64,000 nt of DNA from Xanthocytophaga flava (GCF_030068545.1 NZ_JASJOR010000025.1:66289-130288), one strand, 5' to 3'; positions 10,801 to 19,486 are shown, counted from the stretch's first letter. The notes: generated by a model not told the origin, from the letters alone. Translations and numbers: made by a program.

Positions 10801-11419
10801 TGCTGCCCGTGGATATGCAGGAGTAAAAGAAGTACCTCTTGATCAGGTAACAAATCAGACCTATGTGTACTACTACAAAGGAGCTATTGTGATGCAGGCT
10901 CTAAAGGAATCAATAGGCCCGGACAAAGTGAATCAGGCTTTGCAGGCCATACTCCGAAAATATACTATTCCTCACAGACAGGCATCCATACAGGACTTGT
11001 TAAACGAGCTATATATAGTTTCTCCCGATTCGCTGCACTCCCATATAGATGAATGGTTTAAGAAGATAGTATTTTATGATCTATCTATTCCTTCTGCCTC
11101 CTATCACAAACTTGCTGATGGTAGATTTCAGATTGACATGAATATCAATATACAGAAAAGTGAACTCTTAAACAGTAAAAAAGAAATTGCGATGAAAATA
11201 CACGAGCAAATACCTATTGGCGTATTTTCCTGTGATCCAGACAAGGTAGCAGATACCACAGAGATACTTTACTTGAAGTCGCATCCTTTCCATCAACCAA
11301 CCAACCGGCTTTCATTTATTGTCAATAAAGAACCTCATTCTATTGTCCTGGACCCTTATATCACTTTTATGGATAAGAATAAACAGAATAATGTATACCA
11401 ATTGACACATAAGAAATGA
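7862..11419 (+). CDS. ABC-2 permease fused to an M1-family peptidase domain
   Basis: 1185 residues. Residues ~1-580 contain two sets of about six membrane segments (ABC-2 type), giving a complete permease dimer in one chain. After a last membrane segment at ~565-590 follows a ~600-residue extracytoplasmic part that ends in an M1 aminopeptidase-like domain. The zinc motif HEMAH is at 924-928, followed by WW and, 20 residues on, the zinc-ligand Glu in TETLAEY. An upstream GAATAYPG-type segment stands where M1 enzymes have GAMEN, so it lacks the usual N-terminal-amine-binding Glu. Family members annotated 'ABC transporter permease/M1 aminopeptidase' have this layout. Function is inferred as export or processing of peptides, or membrane maintenance. 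A short gap then leads to the GDPD gene. Confidence 0.88.
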   Translation: MLIQLITFEWRYHFRQISFKIAVLLFFVMGFISVKGGFGGEEVYKNSPYAISVILSLFSLFLLFGTTVFAANVVLRDSTHKMDSLVYATSISKFQYLISRFAGLLLPTLFILFMIVMGMLLGLFLVQSAYIGPFHSSYYLYPLLELGIPNILFNTTVIFAVALLTRSSILTYIAGVGVYILYMVASILGNSPLMASSTFKSSQDNFLSVLLDPYGLVAFFGTTRFWPSTQRNTQLLSLEGSFLANRLLWIGLSLLLFALTCKLASFRILPNKLTKQKSKKEQSYTPTAYNRVLSNTFLPTTQARMFIGQTWLSVKQMFGNIAFIAMLVLWVFYLSIEVSESMTNGAFGISFYPTTSLIVNEILETKLAILILLFYSMELLWHERTVKTDALIDTTPVSNLVLFLSKVATMAFLVVTLIVLNCLTGISVQLFHNYYTFECSVYLSLLYYSGLPLFLIGLLIIVLQLVIGNKYLGMIVSGCLLLLLITNQIPGVEHYLLRFAQTPTLLHSAFNGFGHYAQAFHWYMGYWSAFMGILVAIAYTLWIRGEHLSFRTRIQQAQFFSGKWQKSWLLVCLLLFSACGSYIFYQTNKVHNYLSSGEKADYRASYEKKYKQYAALPQPIITDVKTAVDLYPELREYHVKGSYQLQNKTTVPIQKVLVWLDSEVGQCTISLQNARLIRHDSVFHHYWLQFDKPLQPGQKTTMQFLLKVNRSGFTQFNNENSVVSNGSYIELEKYLPLLGYAYHIELENPIERSKRGLTAQKSTSYAALSRPQYYNWVHYETIVSTSKGQKVVTVGNLQKEWQQTGRSYFHYKTDQTIAFSFPLSSANYQEAQTHHKGIQIKAYYLSGQSYNVASMLESVRQSLDTYQQAFGPYQHKQLSITEIPQYRGAATAYPGILFTAETVNFLADYSDSQKTNYSYTILAHEMAHEWWAHQLEPASLPGSKVLTETLAEYSETLLTEKKYGKNRLQEYLGNKRDEYFAARGYAGVKEVPLDQVTNQTYVYYYKGAIVMQALKESIGPDKVNQALQAILRKYTIPHRQASIQDLLNELYIVSPDSLHSHIDEWFKKIVFYDLSIPSASYHKLADGRFQIDMNINIQKSELLNSKKEIAMKIHEQIPIGVFSCDPDKVADTTEILYLKSHPFHQPTNRLSFIVNKEPHSIVLDPYITFMDKNKQNNVYQLTHKK

Positions 11420-11601
11420 TCAACTAGCTGATTCATACAAAGAAATGAGATAAATTTCTTCTATTTTCTCTTGTATGTTACGATTATGTTACCAATATTT
11501 TACATAGAAAATTTCACACATTCGTTAGTTTTTCCATTCTTCGGCCCCGCATTTATGCTATACAAACCAATTTTTACAGCCACACTTATTCGTATAAGCC
11601 T

Positions 11602-12627
11602 ATGAAAAGAATATTTCTTGTATCTCTCATTTGTTTTTGTACCTTATCCTCTATGGCGCAACAACTTACCCTCTCGGGATACACCTATACAGATGATAAC
11701 AAAATCATTGGCATAGCAGAAGATCCAACAAAAACCACTGTATACAAAAAATTTGCAGTAAAAGGCCCTTTAGCCAGTGCATTTGCAATTAAGAAAAATG
11801 GTCAACTCAGTGTTCGTCCCAACACCTTACCTGCCAACACTTTCTGGCATGATGTGACTATTGAAGCAACAACTGCTGAAGGCAAAGTAGTAACCAATAC
11901 CTTCCGTATTGTCAAAGATCAGTTTATACGCAACAAGGTAATTGCACACAGAGGTGCCTGGAAGAAATCAGGTACTACGGAGAATTCACTTACAGCTCTT
12001 CGTAATGCGGTTGCACTAGGATGTATGGGCAGTGAATTTGACATTCACCTGTCTGCTGACTCTATTCCCTACATCAATCATGATGCAGCGATCCAGGGAT
12101 TTACCATTGAGAAAACAGAATCTTCCCAGCTTTCACAAATCAAACTGAGCAATGGAGAGTCGCTGCCTACTCTTTTGTCTTATTTACAGGAGGGAATGAA
12201 ACAAAACCGTACACGGCTTATTCTGGAACTTAAACCTTCTGTAGTGAGCAAAGAAAGGGCATTGCTACTTACTGAGAAAGTAATAGCTATGGTACGTGAA
12301 CTTAAGGCTCAGGCATGGGCAGAATACATCAGCTTTGATTATGATGTATGCAAAAAAATTAAAAGCATGGAGCCTCATGCCAAAGTTGCGTATCTGAATG
12401 GAGAACTCTCTCCTGCTCAACTGGCAGCTGATCATATAGATGGATTAGACTATCATCATTCTATATTAAAGAAAAATGAGTCCTGGTTTGAGGAGGCGCA
12501 TCAGAAAAAACAAACAGTCAATGTTTGGACTGTCAATGAGAAAAGTCTGATGGAATGGCTTCTGCAAAAGAATGTAGATTTTATTACTACCAATGAGCCT
12601 GAGATGCTTCTGGAGATTGTACAGTAG
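11602..12627 (+). CDS. Exported glycerophosphodiester phosphodiesterase
   Basis: 341 residues with a signal peptide (MKRIFLVSLI... ending SMAQ). Residues ~20-108 form a beta-rich N-terminal domain of unknown role, possibly cadherin- or Ig-like. The GDPD TIM barrel follows with its catalytic set: HRG at 116-118, ENS at 127-129, EFDIHLS at 145-151 and H160. It hydrolyses glycerophosphodiesters to glycerol-3-phosphate and an alcohol in the periplasm. Monocistronic, with a strong terminator downstream. Confidence 0.88.
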   Translation: MKRIFLVSLICFCTLSSMAQQLTLSGYTYTDDNKIIGIAEDPTKTTVYKKFAVKGPLASAFAIKKNGQLSVRPNTLPANTFWHDVTIEATTAEGKVVTNTFRIVKDQFIRNKVIAHRGAWKKSGTTENSLTALRNAVALGCMGSEFDIHLSADSIPYINHDAAIQGFTIEKTESSQLSQIKLSNGESLPTLLSYLQEGMKQNRTRLILELKPSVVSKERALLLTEKVIAMVRELKAQAWAEYISFDYDVCKKIKSMEPHAKVAYLNGELSPAQLAADHIDGLDYHHSILKKNESWFEEAHQKKQTVNVWTVNEKSLMEWLLQKNVDFITTNEPEMLLEIVQ

Positions 12628-12633
12628 TTCTCA

Positions 12634-12694
12634 TTGAGCATGCTTTTTAACTTATTGTCAATGAAGCATGCTCAACGATTTTTTGTTTTTTTTC
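12634..12694 (+). terminator. Intrinsic terminator after the GDPD gene
   Basis: Perfect 12-bp arms (12634-12645 and 12664-12675) with an 18-nt loop, followed by two long T runs up to 12693. Confidence 0.82.
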
Positions 12695-12730
12695 AGACTT
12701 ATAGCATAGTTGATATACAAGTCAACAACC

Positions 12731-13411
12731 TCAAACAACAGACTTTCGGGTAAGATCTGATAGAGTGGCATTTCCCTGTTGGATTAGCAATTCTGCCAGT
12801 TCCATACGTCCCTTCTCCTTCTTTTCCAGTACAAACTCCAACTCATCCAATGTCAGCAATTTGGTATTGACCAAACGGATTTCTTCCAGATTGCCTTGCA
12901 TCGTATTGGAGCGACTATCAGATGGTAAGCCCAGAATCACTCCTACTCTACCAGCTGAATTTCGGAATGCATCGGGTACTTTATTGGCGTATATTTCGGT
13001 TGTAAGAAACTGGTATTTATTCAATAGCCCCAGTAGATTCCCGTTTTGTGCAGCTAGTTGGCTTACCTGATACAAGACATCAAACTGCCAGCTTTCCATG
13101 ATCAGATCGTATGTAGGCAATATCTCTGGCGTTTCAACATACATCTCCAGGCCCAGGCCATTGTAGCCTGCATTTTCCGGGTTGGTGTCAACATCCGAAT
13201 AAGGATCGGAAAGGCCATCACTGGCTAGAATCATTGTTGTGGGTGTAGTAATTTTAGCAAATGCCTGTCGTAAAGCAGGCCAGGCGGGTCCACCCATAAA
13301 AGCGGGATTGATCAAATGTGAAATCACATCTGGAGCCAGTTCTCCGATTTGTTGCCAGTAAGCATTCCGAAGCTCGCCAGCAGCTTGTGTAAGTTCTTCA
13401 AATGAGGGCAT
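12731..13411 (-). CDS. Uncharacterised protein, possibly suppressor-of-fused-like
   Basis: 226 residues, no signal peptide or membrane segment. An early ASDGLSDPY segment is followed by GLGLEMYVETPE and, later, YDLIMESWQFDVLYQVSQLA and a strand-rich segment ending VILGLPS. That order recalls bacterial SUFU-domain proteins, where a G-G-E-xT-R-like strand precedes a W-x-L-L-Q-x-L-A helix. The match is loose and I would not assign the family without a profile search. The last ~50 residues are charged helices (DELEFVLEKKEKGRMELAE). It converges with the GDPD gene and has its own promoter region before 13571. Confidence 0.6.
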   Translation of the reverse strand: MPSFEELTQAAGELRNAYWQQIGELAPDVISHLINPAFMGGPAWPALRQAFAKITTPTTMILASDGLSDPYSDVDTNPENAGYNGLGLEMYVETPEILPTYDLIMESWQFDVLYQVSQLAAQNGNLLGLLNKYQFLTTEIYANKVPDAFRNSAGRVGVILGLPSDSRSNTMQGNLEEIRLVNTKLLTLDELEFVLEKKEKGRMELAELLIQQGNATLSDLTRKSVV

Positions 13412-13570
13412 AGGTAAGAAGTAGTGTATTTGCGAGTATAAGTCTAATACGTGAGAGAACCTAGTCTGTTGTTACTTTCTTGTCATTTGTACCTGTTAGT
13501 TAATCTTTCGGAAATGTTCTGTATCTATGTGGTCTAAAAACTACCTTTACAGAATTTAGCACGTATTTGT

Positions 13571-14167
13571 ATGAACTTCGAATATCTTTTAAAGCAGATC
13601 GCCTTTATTCAGGAGATAGACAAACTCAAATACATTCAGCGTAAAACCTGTCTTTTTAATAGCCAGCGAAAAGAAAACGACGCTGAACATAGCTGGCATC
13701 TGGCTATCATGGCAATGGTTCTGGCAGAACATGCCAATGAACCAGTAGATACAATGAAGGTAGTAAAGATGCTGTTGATCCACGATCTGGTCGAAATTGA
13801 TGCGGGTGATGTATTTCTGTTTGACACAGCGATTAACCATACCAACACCCATGCCGAACGCCTGGCAGCGGAGCGATTGTTTGGCTTACTTCCGGCAGAA
13901 CAAGCCCTTGAATTTACAGAGATATGGGAAGAGTTTGAGGCAGCAGAAACACCTGAAGCTCGCTTTGCCAAATCTATAGACCGTCTGGAGCCTGTATTAC
14001 AGAATGTTTCCAATGGCGGAGGTACCTGGAAGGAACATCAGATTTCGTATGCGCAGGTAGTACAAAAAGTTCAGACAATGGCTCATGGTTCTGAAACCTT
14101 GTGGAGTTTTGCCAAAGCATTAATTGACGATAGTGTAGAGAAAGGATTTATCCAAAAAGAACACTAA
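13571..14167 (+). CDS. HD-domain phosphohydrolase (YfbR/HD_3 type)
   Basis: 198 residues, fully cytosolic. The HD superfamily metal ligands are H40 (in AEHSWH), the H71-D72 pair (LIHDLVEIDAGD) and D137 (KSIDRLEPVL). The N-terminal layout (IQEIDKLKYIQRK, then EHSWHLA) fits the HD_3 / YfbR family, which acts on nucleotide or similar phosphomonoesters. A Bacteroidota-like -7 element (TAccTTTa) lies just before the gene near 13543. Single gene on its strand. Confidence 0.85.
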   Translation: MNFEYLLKQIAFIQEIDKLKYIQRKTCLFNSQRKENDAEHSWHLAIMAMVLAEHANEPVDTMKVVKMLLIHDLVEIDAGDVFLFDTAINHTNTHAERLAAERLFGLLPAEQALEFTEIWEEFEAAETPEARFAKSIDRLEPVLQNVSNGGGTWKEHQISYAQVVQKVQTMAHGSETLWSFAKALIDDSVEKGFIQKEH

Positions 14168-14535
14168 TCGTATTTTTTCATAAGCCGTCAAAGGAAAAAC
14201 CTCATTACCCTCACAGATAATTCACTGATATATATAGCAATTAAAAATACTCTATTAGCTTTCAAAGAAAAGAGTTCAACTGCTGAACCGGGTCAATGCC
14301 GTGTTTAACCTGCTCATGGGTACCAACACCAATGCTATATTTAAAAGAGTCATGCCTAAGTATATAAAGGACAATTCAATAAGGAAAACAATAAGAATAC
14401 TAACAGGTCACAAATTTTTATAAAAAGAATAAACAGATCTACATATTCGCATATAAAGCCAAAGCGAACCATACAAACTGTATCTGTGTTGTCAGATAAC
14501 CACCATACCGATAAAAGGCAAAGTAGCTTACAAAC
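14168..14535. other. Intergenic region with a possible coding remnant
   Basis: A plus-strand frame is open without a proper start from 14259 to the TAA at 14421-14423. Its middle part (LLNRVNAVFNLLMGTNTN, then AIFKRVMPKYIKD) has the composition of a real protein, whereas the flanks do not. It may be a leftover of a lost gene; I do not recognise the family. The remaining ~200 bases hold nothing I can identify. Confidence 0.3.
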
Positions 14536-15093
14536 ATGAAATTTCTTATAATACCCCTATTTCTTCTATCCTTCACATTACACGATAAAACTGTTGACAA
14601 TGCGCTTCCCTGTATTTGCAAATTGCAACATACCTTTCCGACTCCCCCTGTAAGTGATCAGACTCTCTTCTATATTCAGCGTACACCCAATCACAATACC
14701 ATTATGTATGATCTGAATATGAAGAAAGGTAAACTCGACACAGAAGAACCTGTACATGTTTACTGGATACGCTATGGAGAGAATGGACAAAAAGAGGAAC
14801 TTTCTTATATTCAGAGACAATTTGCTTATGGACTGAAAACCCGTAAATTAGCGGATAATCGATTTGAGCTTTCTTTTGTTTCCTACAAGAAACAACTACT
14901 CTATCTGGAATGGTCAGCACTTCTGAATCGTTATCGCATACACACCACTATCAATGGTAAAACGATAGACGTAAACAAAGTCTTTCTCCAGATCGAAGGG
15001 GGATCATTCTGGGTTCCGAATGTAGTATGTGTAGAAGTAAAAGGAACTGATCCTACCACTGGAAAAGAAGTAGTGCAGCTATTTAAACCCTGA
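14536..15093 (+). CDS. DUF4833 domain secreted protein
   Basis: 185 residues. A short signal peptide (MKFLIIPLFLLSFTLHDK) is followed by the DUF4833 pattern: LFYIQRTPNHNTIMYDLN, GKLDTEEPVHVYWIRYGENG, ELSYIQRQFAYG and a C-terminal VNKVFLQIEGG strand. The family is common in Bacteroidota and its function is unknown. It precedes the fatty-acid-hydroxylase-like gene by 6 bases, so the two are co-transcribed. That suggests a role connected with envelope lipid. Confidence 0.82.
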   Translation: MKFLIIPLFLLSFTLHDKTVDNALPCICKLQHTFPTPPVSDQTLFYIQRTPNHNTIMYDLNMKKGKLDTEEPVHVYWIRYGENGQKEELSYIQRQFAYGLKTRKLADNRFELSFVSYKKQLLYLEWSALLNRYRIHTTINGKTIDVNKVFLQIEGGSFWVPNVVCVEVKGTDPTTGKEVVQLFKP

Positions 15094-15099
15094 TCCACC

Positions 15100-15717
15100 A
15101 TGAAAAAACAGTATGTATCTAATAGCCAGGAATCCACTCCTATGTTTAAAAGTCCTTTATTAGAGCCATTATCCAAGGTACATTTTTCAGTACCTCTTTT
15201 TATCTATATTCCTGTTATCGGCTATTTTCTGTACCAGGCACTAGCTATTCAGCACAATAGTATAGGCGTATTTTTGGGTAGTCTGGCTGGTGGTCTCTTG
15301 CTATGGACTATTACAGAATATGTCCTGCATCGGTTTGTCTTTCATTTTGAGCCTCAATCAAGCTGGGGACAACGATTGCATTTTATCTTTCATGGTGTAC
15401 ATCACGACTATCCCAATGATGCACTTCGCCTCGTAATGCCTCCCTCTGTAAGCATTCCATTAGCATTTGGTTTCTACTGGCTTTTTAAAAGTCTACTGCC
15501 AATGCATATGGTTCCGGCTTTTTTTGCAGCATTTGTGTCAGGTTATCTGTTTTATGACATTTCACATTATGCCCTTCATCATTTGCCTATGAAAAATGGA
15601 TTCATGAAAAAGATGAAACAGCACCACATGCGCCATCATTACCAGGATTCAACCAAGGGATATGGTGTCAGCTCTTCTTTATGGGATGTCCTGTTTCGGT
15701 CTGACTTTGATAAATAA
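15100..15717 (+). CDS. Fatty acid hydroxylase / sterol desaturase family membrane enzyme
   Basis: 205 residues with about four membrane segments. It has the scattered His clusters that bind the di-metal centre: HRFVFH, HGVHHDYP, HYALHH and KQHHMRHH. The short length and the SSSLWDVLFR ending match the fatty-acid 2-hydroxylase (FA2H/Scs7-like) branch, which hydroxylates acyl chains of sphingolipid-type lipids. Bacteroidota make sphingolipids and sulfonolipids, so such a substrate is plausible but not shown. It follows the DUF4833 gene by 6 bases. Confidence 0.85.
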   Translation: MKKQYVSNSQESTPMFKSPLLEPLSKVHFSVPLFIYIPVIGYFLYQALAIQHNSIGVFLGSLAGGLLLWTITEYVLHRFVFHFEPQSSWGQRLHFIFHGVHHDYPNDALRLVMPPSVSIPLAFGFYWLFKSLLPMHMVPAFFAAFVSGYLFYDISHYALHHLPMKNGFMKKMKQHHMRHHYQDSTKGYGVSSSLWDVLFRSDFDK

Positions 15718-15993
15718 TTTGATAAATAATAGGTTAACCCAAAGCCTGTTCCCCTTTTTCTATTCACCGATACAAGTCCCTTATTGGTCTATATATTCTA
15801 CTATACAGTAGTATTAGACAGGATATTGGTTGTCTGACTCTAATAAAACCGAAACTACCTCTTGTATACTCTTTAATTTACGGTCTATGCTTCCAGTGGA
15901 GTATAGGTAACTATTGTTCTGAATGCAATAGATAGCCTTCGAATTGGGATTCCTATAGAAGAGAGGTAGGCGGGATAACAAGACCCAATTAGT

Positions 15994-16431
15994 ATGACTC
16001 CGGCCTCGTTAGAAAAGGAACAACTCCGTCTTTATATTATAGACGATGACGAATTATTTCATATCATTCATACCCGAATGTTGAAAATGTGGTTATCTGA
16101 TTGCCAGATTATCAGCTTTACAGATCCGGTTGAGGCATTGCATACACTTACAGAAGAATTTGGCTCACAGCGTAATTCACGTCCGCCAATAGTACCTATC
16201 GTACTATTAGATATCAATATGCCCTGTATATCAGGATGGGAATGGCTGGAACGTTTTACATTTAACTTACCCGAATGGCCCTCTCTCCTGAAAATTGCTA
16301 TGCTGAGTTCATCTGTATCACCTGATGATGTCCAACAAGCCAAATCACATCCTCTTTTGAGTGGTTATTTCACCAAACCGCTGACCCAGTCGCTGGTTGA
16401 AAAGATTATGCATCTTAAAGAGAAAAAATAA
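15994..16431 (+). CDS. Single-domain response regulator (CheY-like)
   Basis: 145 residues consisting only of a receiver domain: acidic residues in IIDDDE near residue 17, phosphoacceptor Asp in LLDINMP (~residue 73), SS at ~108 (MLSSSV) and Lys in FTKPL (~129). The loop before the phosphoacceptor is longer than usual (EEFGSQRNSRPPIVPIV), as in Bacteroidota orphan regulators that relay to hybrid kinases. No output domain and no partner kinase nearby. Confidence 0.88.
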   Translation: MTPASLEKEQLRLYIIDDDELFHIIHTRMLKMWLSDCQIISFTDPVEALHTLTEEFGSQRNSRPPIVPIVLLDINMPCISGWEWLERFTFNLPEWPSLLKIAMLSSSVSPDDVQQAKSHPLLSGYFTKPLTQSLVEKIMHLKEKK

Positions 16432-16466
16432 GTAGCAGAGAATGATAACTTTTTGCTTTCCAGACT

Positions 16467-16505
16467 AATAGTATTTACTGGCGACAACCATCAGTAAATA
16501 CTATT
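16467..16505 (+). terminator. Hairpin terminator after the response regulator
   Basis: Perfect 14-bp arms (16467-16480 and 16492-16505) with an 11-nt loop. The T run after it is weak. Confidence 0.6.
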
Positions 16506-16831
16506 CTGTCTCAAATTTTATCGTTACATTTTTTTTGCTTTTTTTGCATCACTATCGAATTTGTATAGGCTTTCAGGCTAACGGCTTCCATTTTTTGTAT
16601 TCATTCTAGTTAGTAATTTCTTCTCCCTTTTATCGTACTTTCCAAACCACGGCCAGGTCTGCAGGATTTCAGGTGTATATTCTGGTAACACATATAGGAA
16701 AGAGACAATCTTCATTAAAACACAAAGAGCTATTCCTACGTATAAGAACCTTTGTATTTAAGTAAGATTATACTAGAAATAATACATCCTGTCCGAAACA
16801 TTCTATCTTTGTTTGGTTAAAATAGTATTCA
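16506..16831 (+). promoter_or_regulatory. Upstream region of the LRR/VWA/MoxR operon
   Basis: About 325 bases without a gene. Just before the first LRR gene a TAtcTTTG element (16804-16811) matches the Bacteroidota -7 consensus, 21 bases before the ATG. No clear TTTG stands at the right distance upstream, so the promoter call is tentative. Nothing else was recognised. Confidence 0.35.
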
Positions 16832-18787
16832 ATGACTGCATTTTTAGACCTCAAAAAGCTTTTACTAAAATATCCTCAGTGTATAGGAGCCAAAATAGAG
16901 ACAAAGGCGTATGGTCATGCCACATTTCTGCTCAGATTAGTACTTCCGCATTTCATCGATCAGTCACTAACCGAGGAGCTTCTCAGTACAGAGACCATTA
17001 CCGATATAGATGAAAAAATTCTTGAAGCGATTCTGACCCAAACTCATTGGGAAGTAATGTCCTTTAAACTGGAACAGAGAAATGAATTTGTCCAACAGCT
17101 ACTGGACAACCTGTACCAGTTTAAAAATTTACGAAAACTTGAATACAAACATCCATTTCAAATGCCTGATGGCAAAGTTTCATTGCAAGGACTCTCCTTT
17201 CTGGAAATAGCAAATCTAAATGAGGTAGAAGTACAGGTTAAAGAACCTCTACCCACTATTCATACGTTTATACTAGGTAGTTTTCAAAAGACAGATGTAA
17301 CACCCATTCTTGAGGTTTTAAACCCTGACACACTGCAAAAACTGGAATTACGGCATGCAGGTCTTACAACCTTACCTACAAACCTTCAACGATTCAAAAA
17401 ATTGACCTATCTGGGACTGACAGGAAACAAAATTTCGGATCTCACAGGTATAAGCGCTCACACTAATCTGAAATTGCTTAACCTGAATAACAATCAACTG
17501 ACTCATATCCCCTACGAAATATTCTCACTAACCCAGCTGGAAGATCTGTTACTGAATCAGAATCCGCTCACGACAGATACAGAAATCAAAGGCAAAACAG
17601 TATTGCTTCGATTAATCCATTGGTGTGATGAAAATCAGTTCCCGAAATCATTGCGTGAATTCTTTAGTGCATTGCTACAGAAAAATGACAAACAGACTGT
17701 AGAGGATGATATGACAGGATTACTTTGGGCACTAACATCTGCTATTGAACTGTTGAGAAGAAAAGCGACTAACCAACTAGCCTCTATACTCTCCGATTCA
17801 CTGAATCAGCACTTTACCAGTGAAAAAGATACTATCTCCATATTGGGCAAGGTCAAAGGCTGGTCAACAAAAGACATCTTGTCTCAATTGAAGAAACACA
17901 AGATAAAAGCAAGTGATAAACTAAGTGATGCCACTACCTATGTATGTGTAGGAGATTCCCTTACAGCCGAACAAGTTAAAACCATTCTATCAAAAAATTT
18001 CCGGCTGATTGTGCCTCAGTATCTGAAAGAATTTCTGGAGAAACTGGAAACACCATATTTGAAAGAATCCGGAGAGGAAATGCAGGAAAATATAAACCGT
18101 CTGATTGTGAGTGATGAAGAAAGTACAGTCAAACTGGCGGCACAAATGATGATGGCCGGGGGAATCCCGGATGGCCTTTTTTATCAGATCTTGTGGTTAG
18201 GAATACGCAAAGGAACCTTCCATTGGAAGTATTTTCGACCTTTACTGGAAAAATACGCAACAGCACAACAATACGACTTTATTAAGAAATACCGGCAGAA
18301 AGAATTTGATGTGGTTATAAACAAGCTACTTGAATCCAGTGAGTTTGATATCCAACTGGTTTTAAAAGCTGGCTTACAGGTACTATATACACCTATAGAG
18401 TTTCGGAATCGGGTCTATCCTCCCGGACGCACCAACTACTATGCATTCCGGGATGTGTTCAAAAAAAGCCTTCGATTAGGTGGTGACGCAGCTCAGCACC
18501 TATATCAGAAGATGACAGACGGAAATACACTGGATTTGCTGTTTTCCAGTGCTACAGTTAAAGATCAGTTTCAATTTGCCAAAGAATTACAGGAGTTCAA
18601 GCAGGTTGAAAAAATCATTTGCTCCTATGCCTGTGCCACTATGCCCAACAATGTGAAGCTATTGAAGAAAATGAATCAGCTCAAAAAACTTGAGTTATAT
18701 AAGCTCTCCCAGGTATCTGTAGACAAGCAACAACTGGCAGAGCTATTTCCTACGATAGAGGTTACTTTAAAAAATTATGAGAACTAG
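16832..18787 (+). CDS. LRR protein with BRCT-like and HEAT-like segments (paralogue 1 of 4)
   Basis: 651 residues, cytosolic, no signal peptide. Residues ~1-165 are an N-terminal domain sharing ILTQTHWEVMSF with paralogue 2. About four leucine-rich repeats follow at ~165-248 (LQKLELRHAGLTTLPTNLQ, LTYLGLTGNKISDL). A helical linker (LLWALTSAIELLRRKATNQL) leads to a BRCT-like segment at ~333-405 (ISILGKVKGW, ATTYVCVGDSLTAEQV, PQYLKEFLEKLE). Then comes a helical HEAT-like unit (QENINRLIVSDEESTVKLAA, MMMAGGIPDGLF). The C-terminus holds another short LRR-like stretch. First gene of the seven-gene run; the next gene starts 42 bases later. I read it as a recognition or scaffold subunit of the MoxR/VWA pair. 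Confidence 0.8.
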   Translation: MTAFLDLKKLLLKYPQCIGAKIETKAYGHATFLLRLVLPHFIDQSLTEELLSTETITDIDEKILEAILTQTHWEVMSFKLEQRNEFVQQLLDNLYQFKNLRKLEYKHPFQMPDGKVSLQGLSFLEIANLNEVEVQVKEPLPTIHTFILGSFQKTDVTPILEVLNPDTLQKLELRHAGLTTLPTNLQRFKKLTYLGLTGNKISDLTGISAHTNLKLLNLNNNQLTHIPYEIFSLTQLEDLLLNQNPLTTDTEIKGKTVLLRLIHWCDENQFPKSLREFFSALLQKNDKQTVEDDMTGLLWALTSAIELLRRKATNQLASILSDSLNQHFTSEKDTISILGKVKGWSTKDILSQLKKHKIKASDKLSDATTYVCVGDSLTAEQVKTILSKNFRLIVPQYLKEFLEKLETPYLKESGEEMQENINRLIVSDEESTVKLAAQMMMAGGIPDGLFYQILWLGIRKGTFHWKYFRPLLEKYATAQQYDFIKKYRQKEFDVVINKLLESSEFDIQLVLKAGLQVLYTPIEFRNRVYPPGRTNYYAFRDVFKKSLRLGGDAAQHLYQKMTDGNTLDLLFSSATVKDQFQFAKELQEFKQVEKIICSYACATMPNNVKLLKKMNQLKKLELYKLSQVSVDKQQLAELFPTIEVTLKNYEN

Positions 18788-18829
18788 TAATATCATTGAA
18801 AAGCTGTTAACTGGAATCTACCGTCGACA

Positions 18830-19486
18830 ATGAAACCATATTATTACCTGATTTTATGCCTTTTATTGGGATGTAACGATGAGAAGAAAGCAACTTCTTT
18901 ACAGCCACCTGTTACTCCCAAAGTAGACACCTCACTTTCCTTTAAGGAGATGCTACATATGCCTCGGCATTCATCTGAAGGATATGGTGAATATGAGACG
19001 TTTATACATTGGAAAAACAAAATATATATCTCTGACTCTCTGGCTTTCAAAGATGATTGTGAAATCCGCCTGTATTTATTTGCCAGTTTTGGTGGTATTT
19101 ATTGTCTTAGATATACTCTCTATAATAATGAATGGAAAGGAGAATGCATTAATTATCATTTTTCTACAAACAAGTTGGAGAAGAAGCCAATATCTCCCAA
19201 AGAAGGATGGAAACCTTTTATTCAGAATGCTATAAGCAATGGATTGCTAGACATACCAACAAGAGCAGAAATGAATGAGGAAATAACCAAACTCGGAAAA
19301 CTATACCCTGATCATAATCTAGTAGTTATGGATGGACGACGTGTCGTTATAGAAGTTATTTCAAGGGATCATTATGATTTGAGACTTTATAATAACCAAT
19401 TATCTATAGCGGATGATTATCCAGAAGCAGTTGTATTAAAAAAGATTAACAAACTTGTCAATTCCTTATTTATTCTTGATAGATAA
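18830..19486 (+). CDS. Small lipoprotein of unknown function inside the LRR/MoxR run
   Basis: 218 residues. The N-terminus (MKPYYYLILCLLLGC) has a clear lipobox with Cys15, followed by a charged and Pro-rich linker. The mature part is alpha/beta with several Tyr/Trp-rich strands and no motif I recognise. It lies 42 bases after paralogue 1 and 67 bases before paralogue 2, same strand, so it is probably in the same transcript. It would be the only envelope protein of an otherwise cytosolic set. Its codon use is slightly more AT-rich than its neighbours, so it may be a later insertion. Confidence 0.7.
   Translation: MKPYYYLILCLLLGCNDEKKATSLQPPVTPKVDTSLSFKEMLHMPRHSSEGYGEYETFIHWKNKIYISDSLAFKDDCEIRLYLFASFGGIYCLRYTLYNNEWKGECINYHFSTNKLEKKPISPKEGWKPFIQNAISNGLLDIPTRAEMNEEITKLGKLYPDHNLVVMDGRRVVIEVISRDHYDLRLYNNQLSIADDYPEAVVLKKINKLVNSLFILDR

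Noticed and set aside
16804..16811. TAtcTTTG as a firm promoter of the LRR/MoxR operon
   Set aside because: No TTTG at a proper upstream distance; kept only as tentative within the upstream-region entry.
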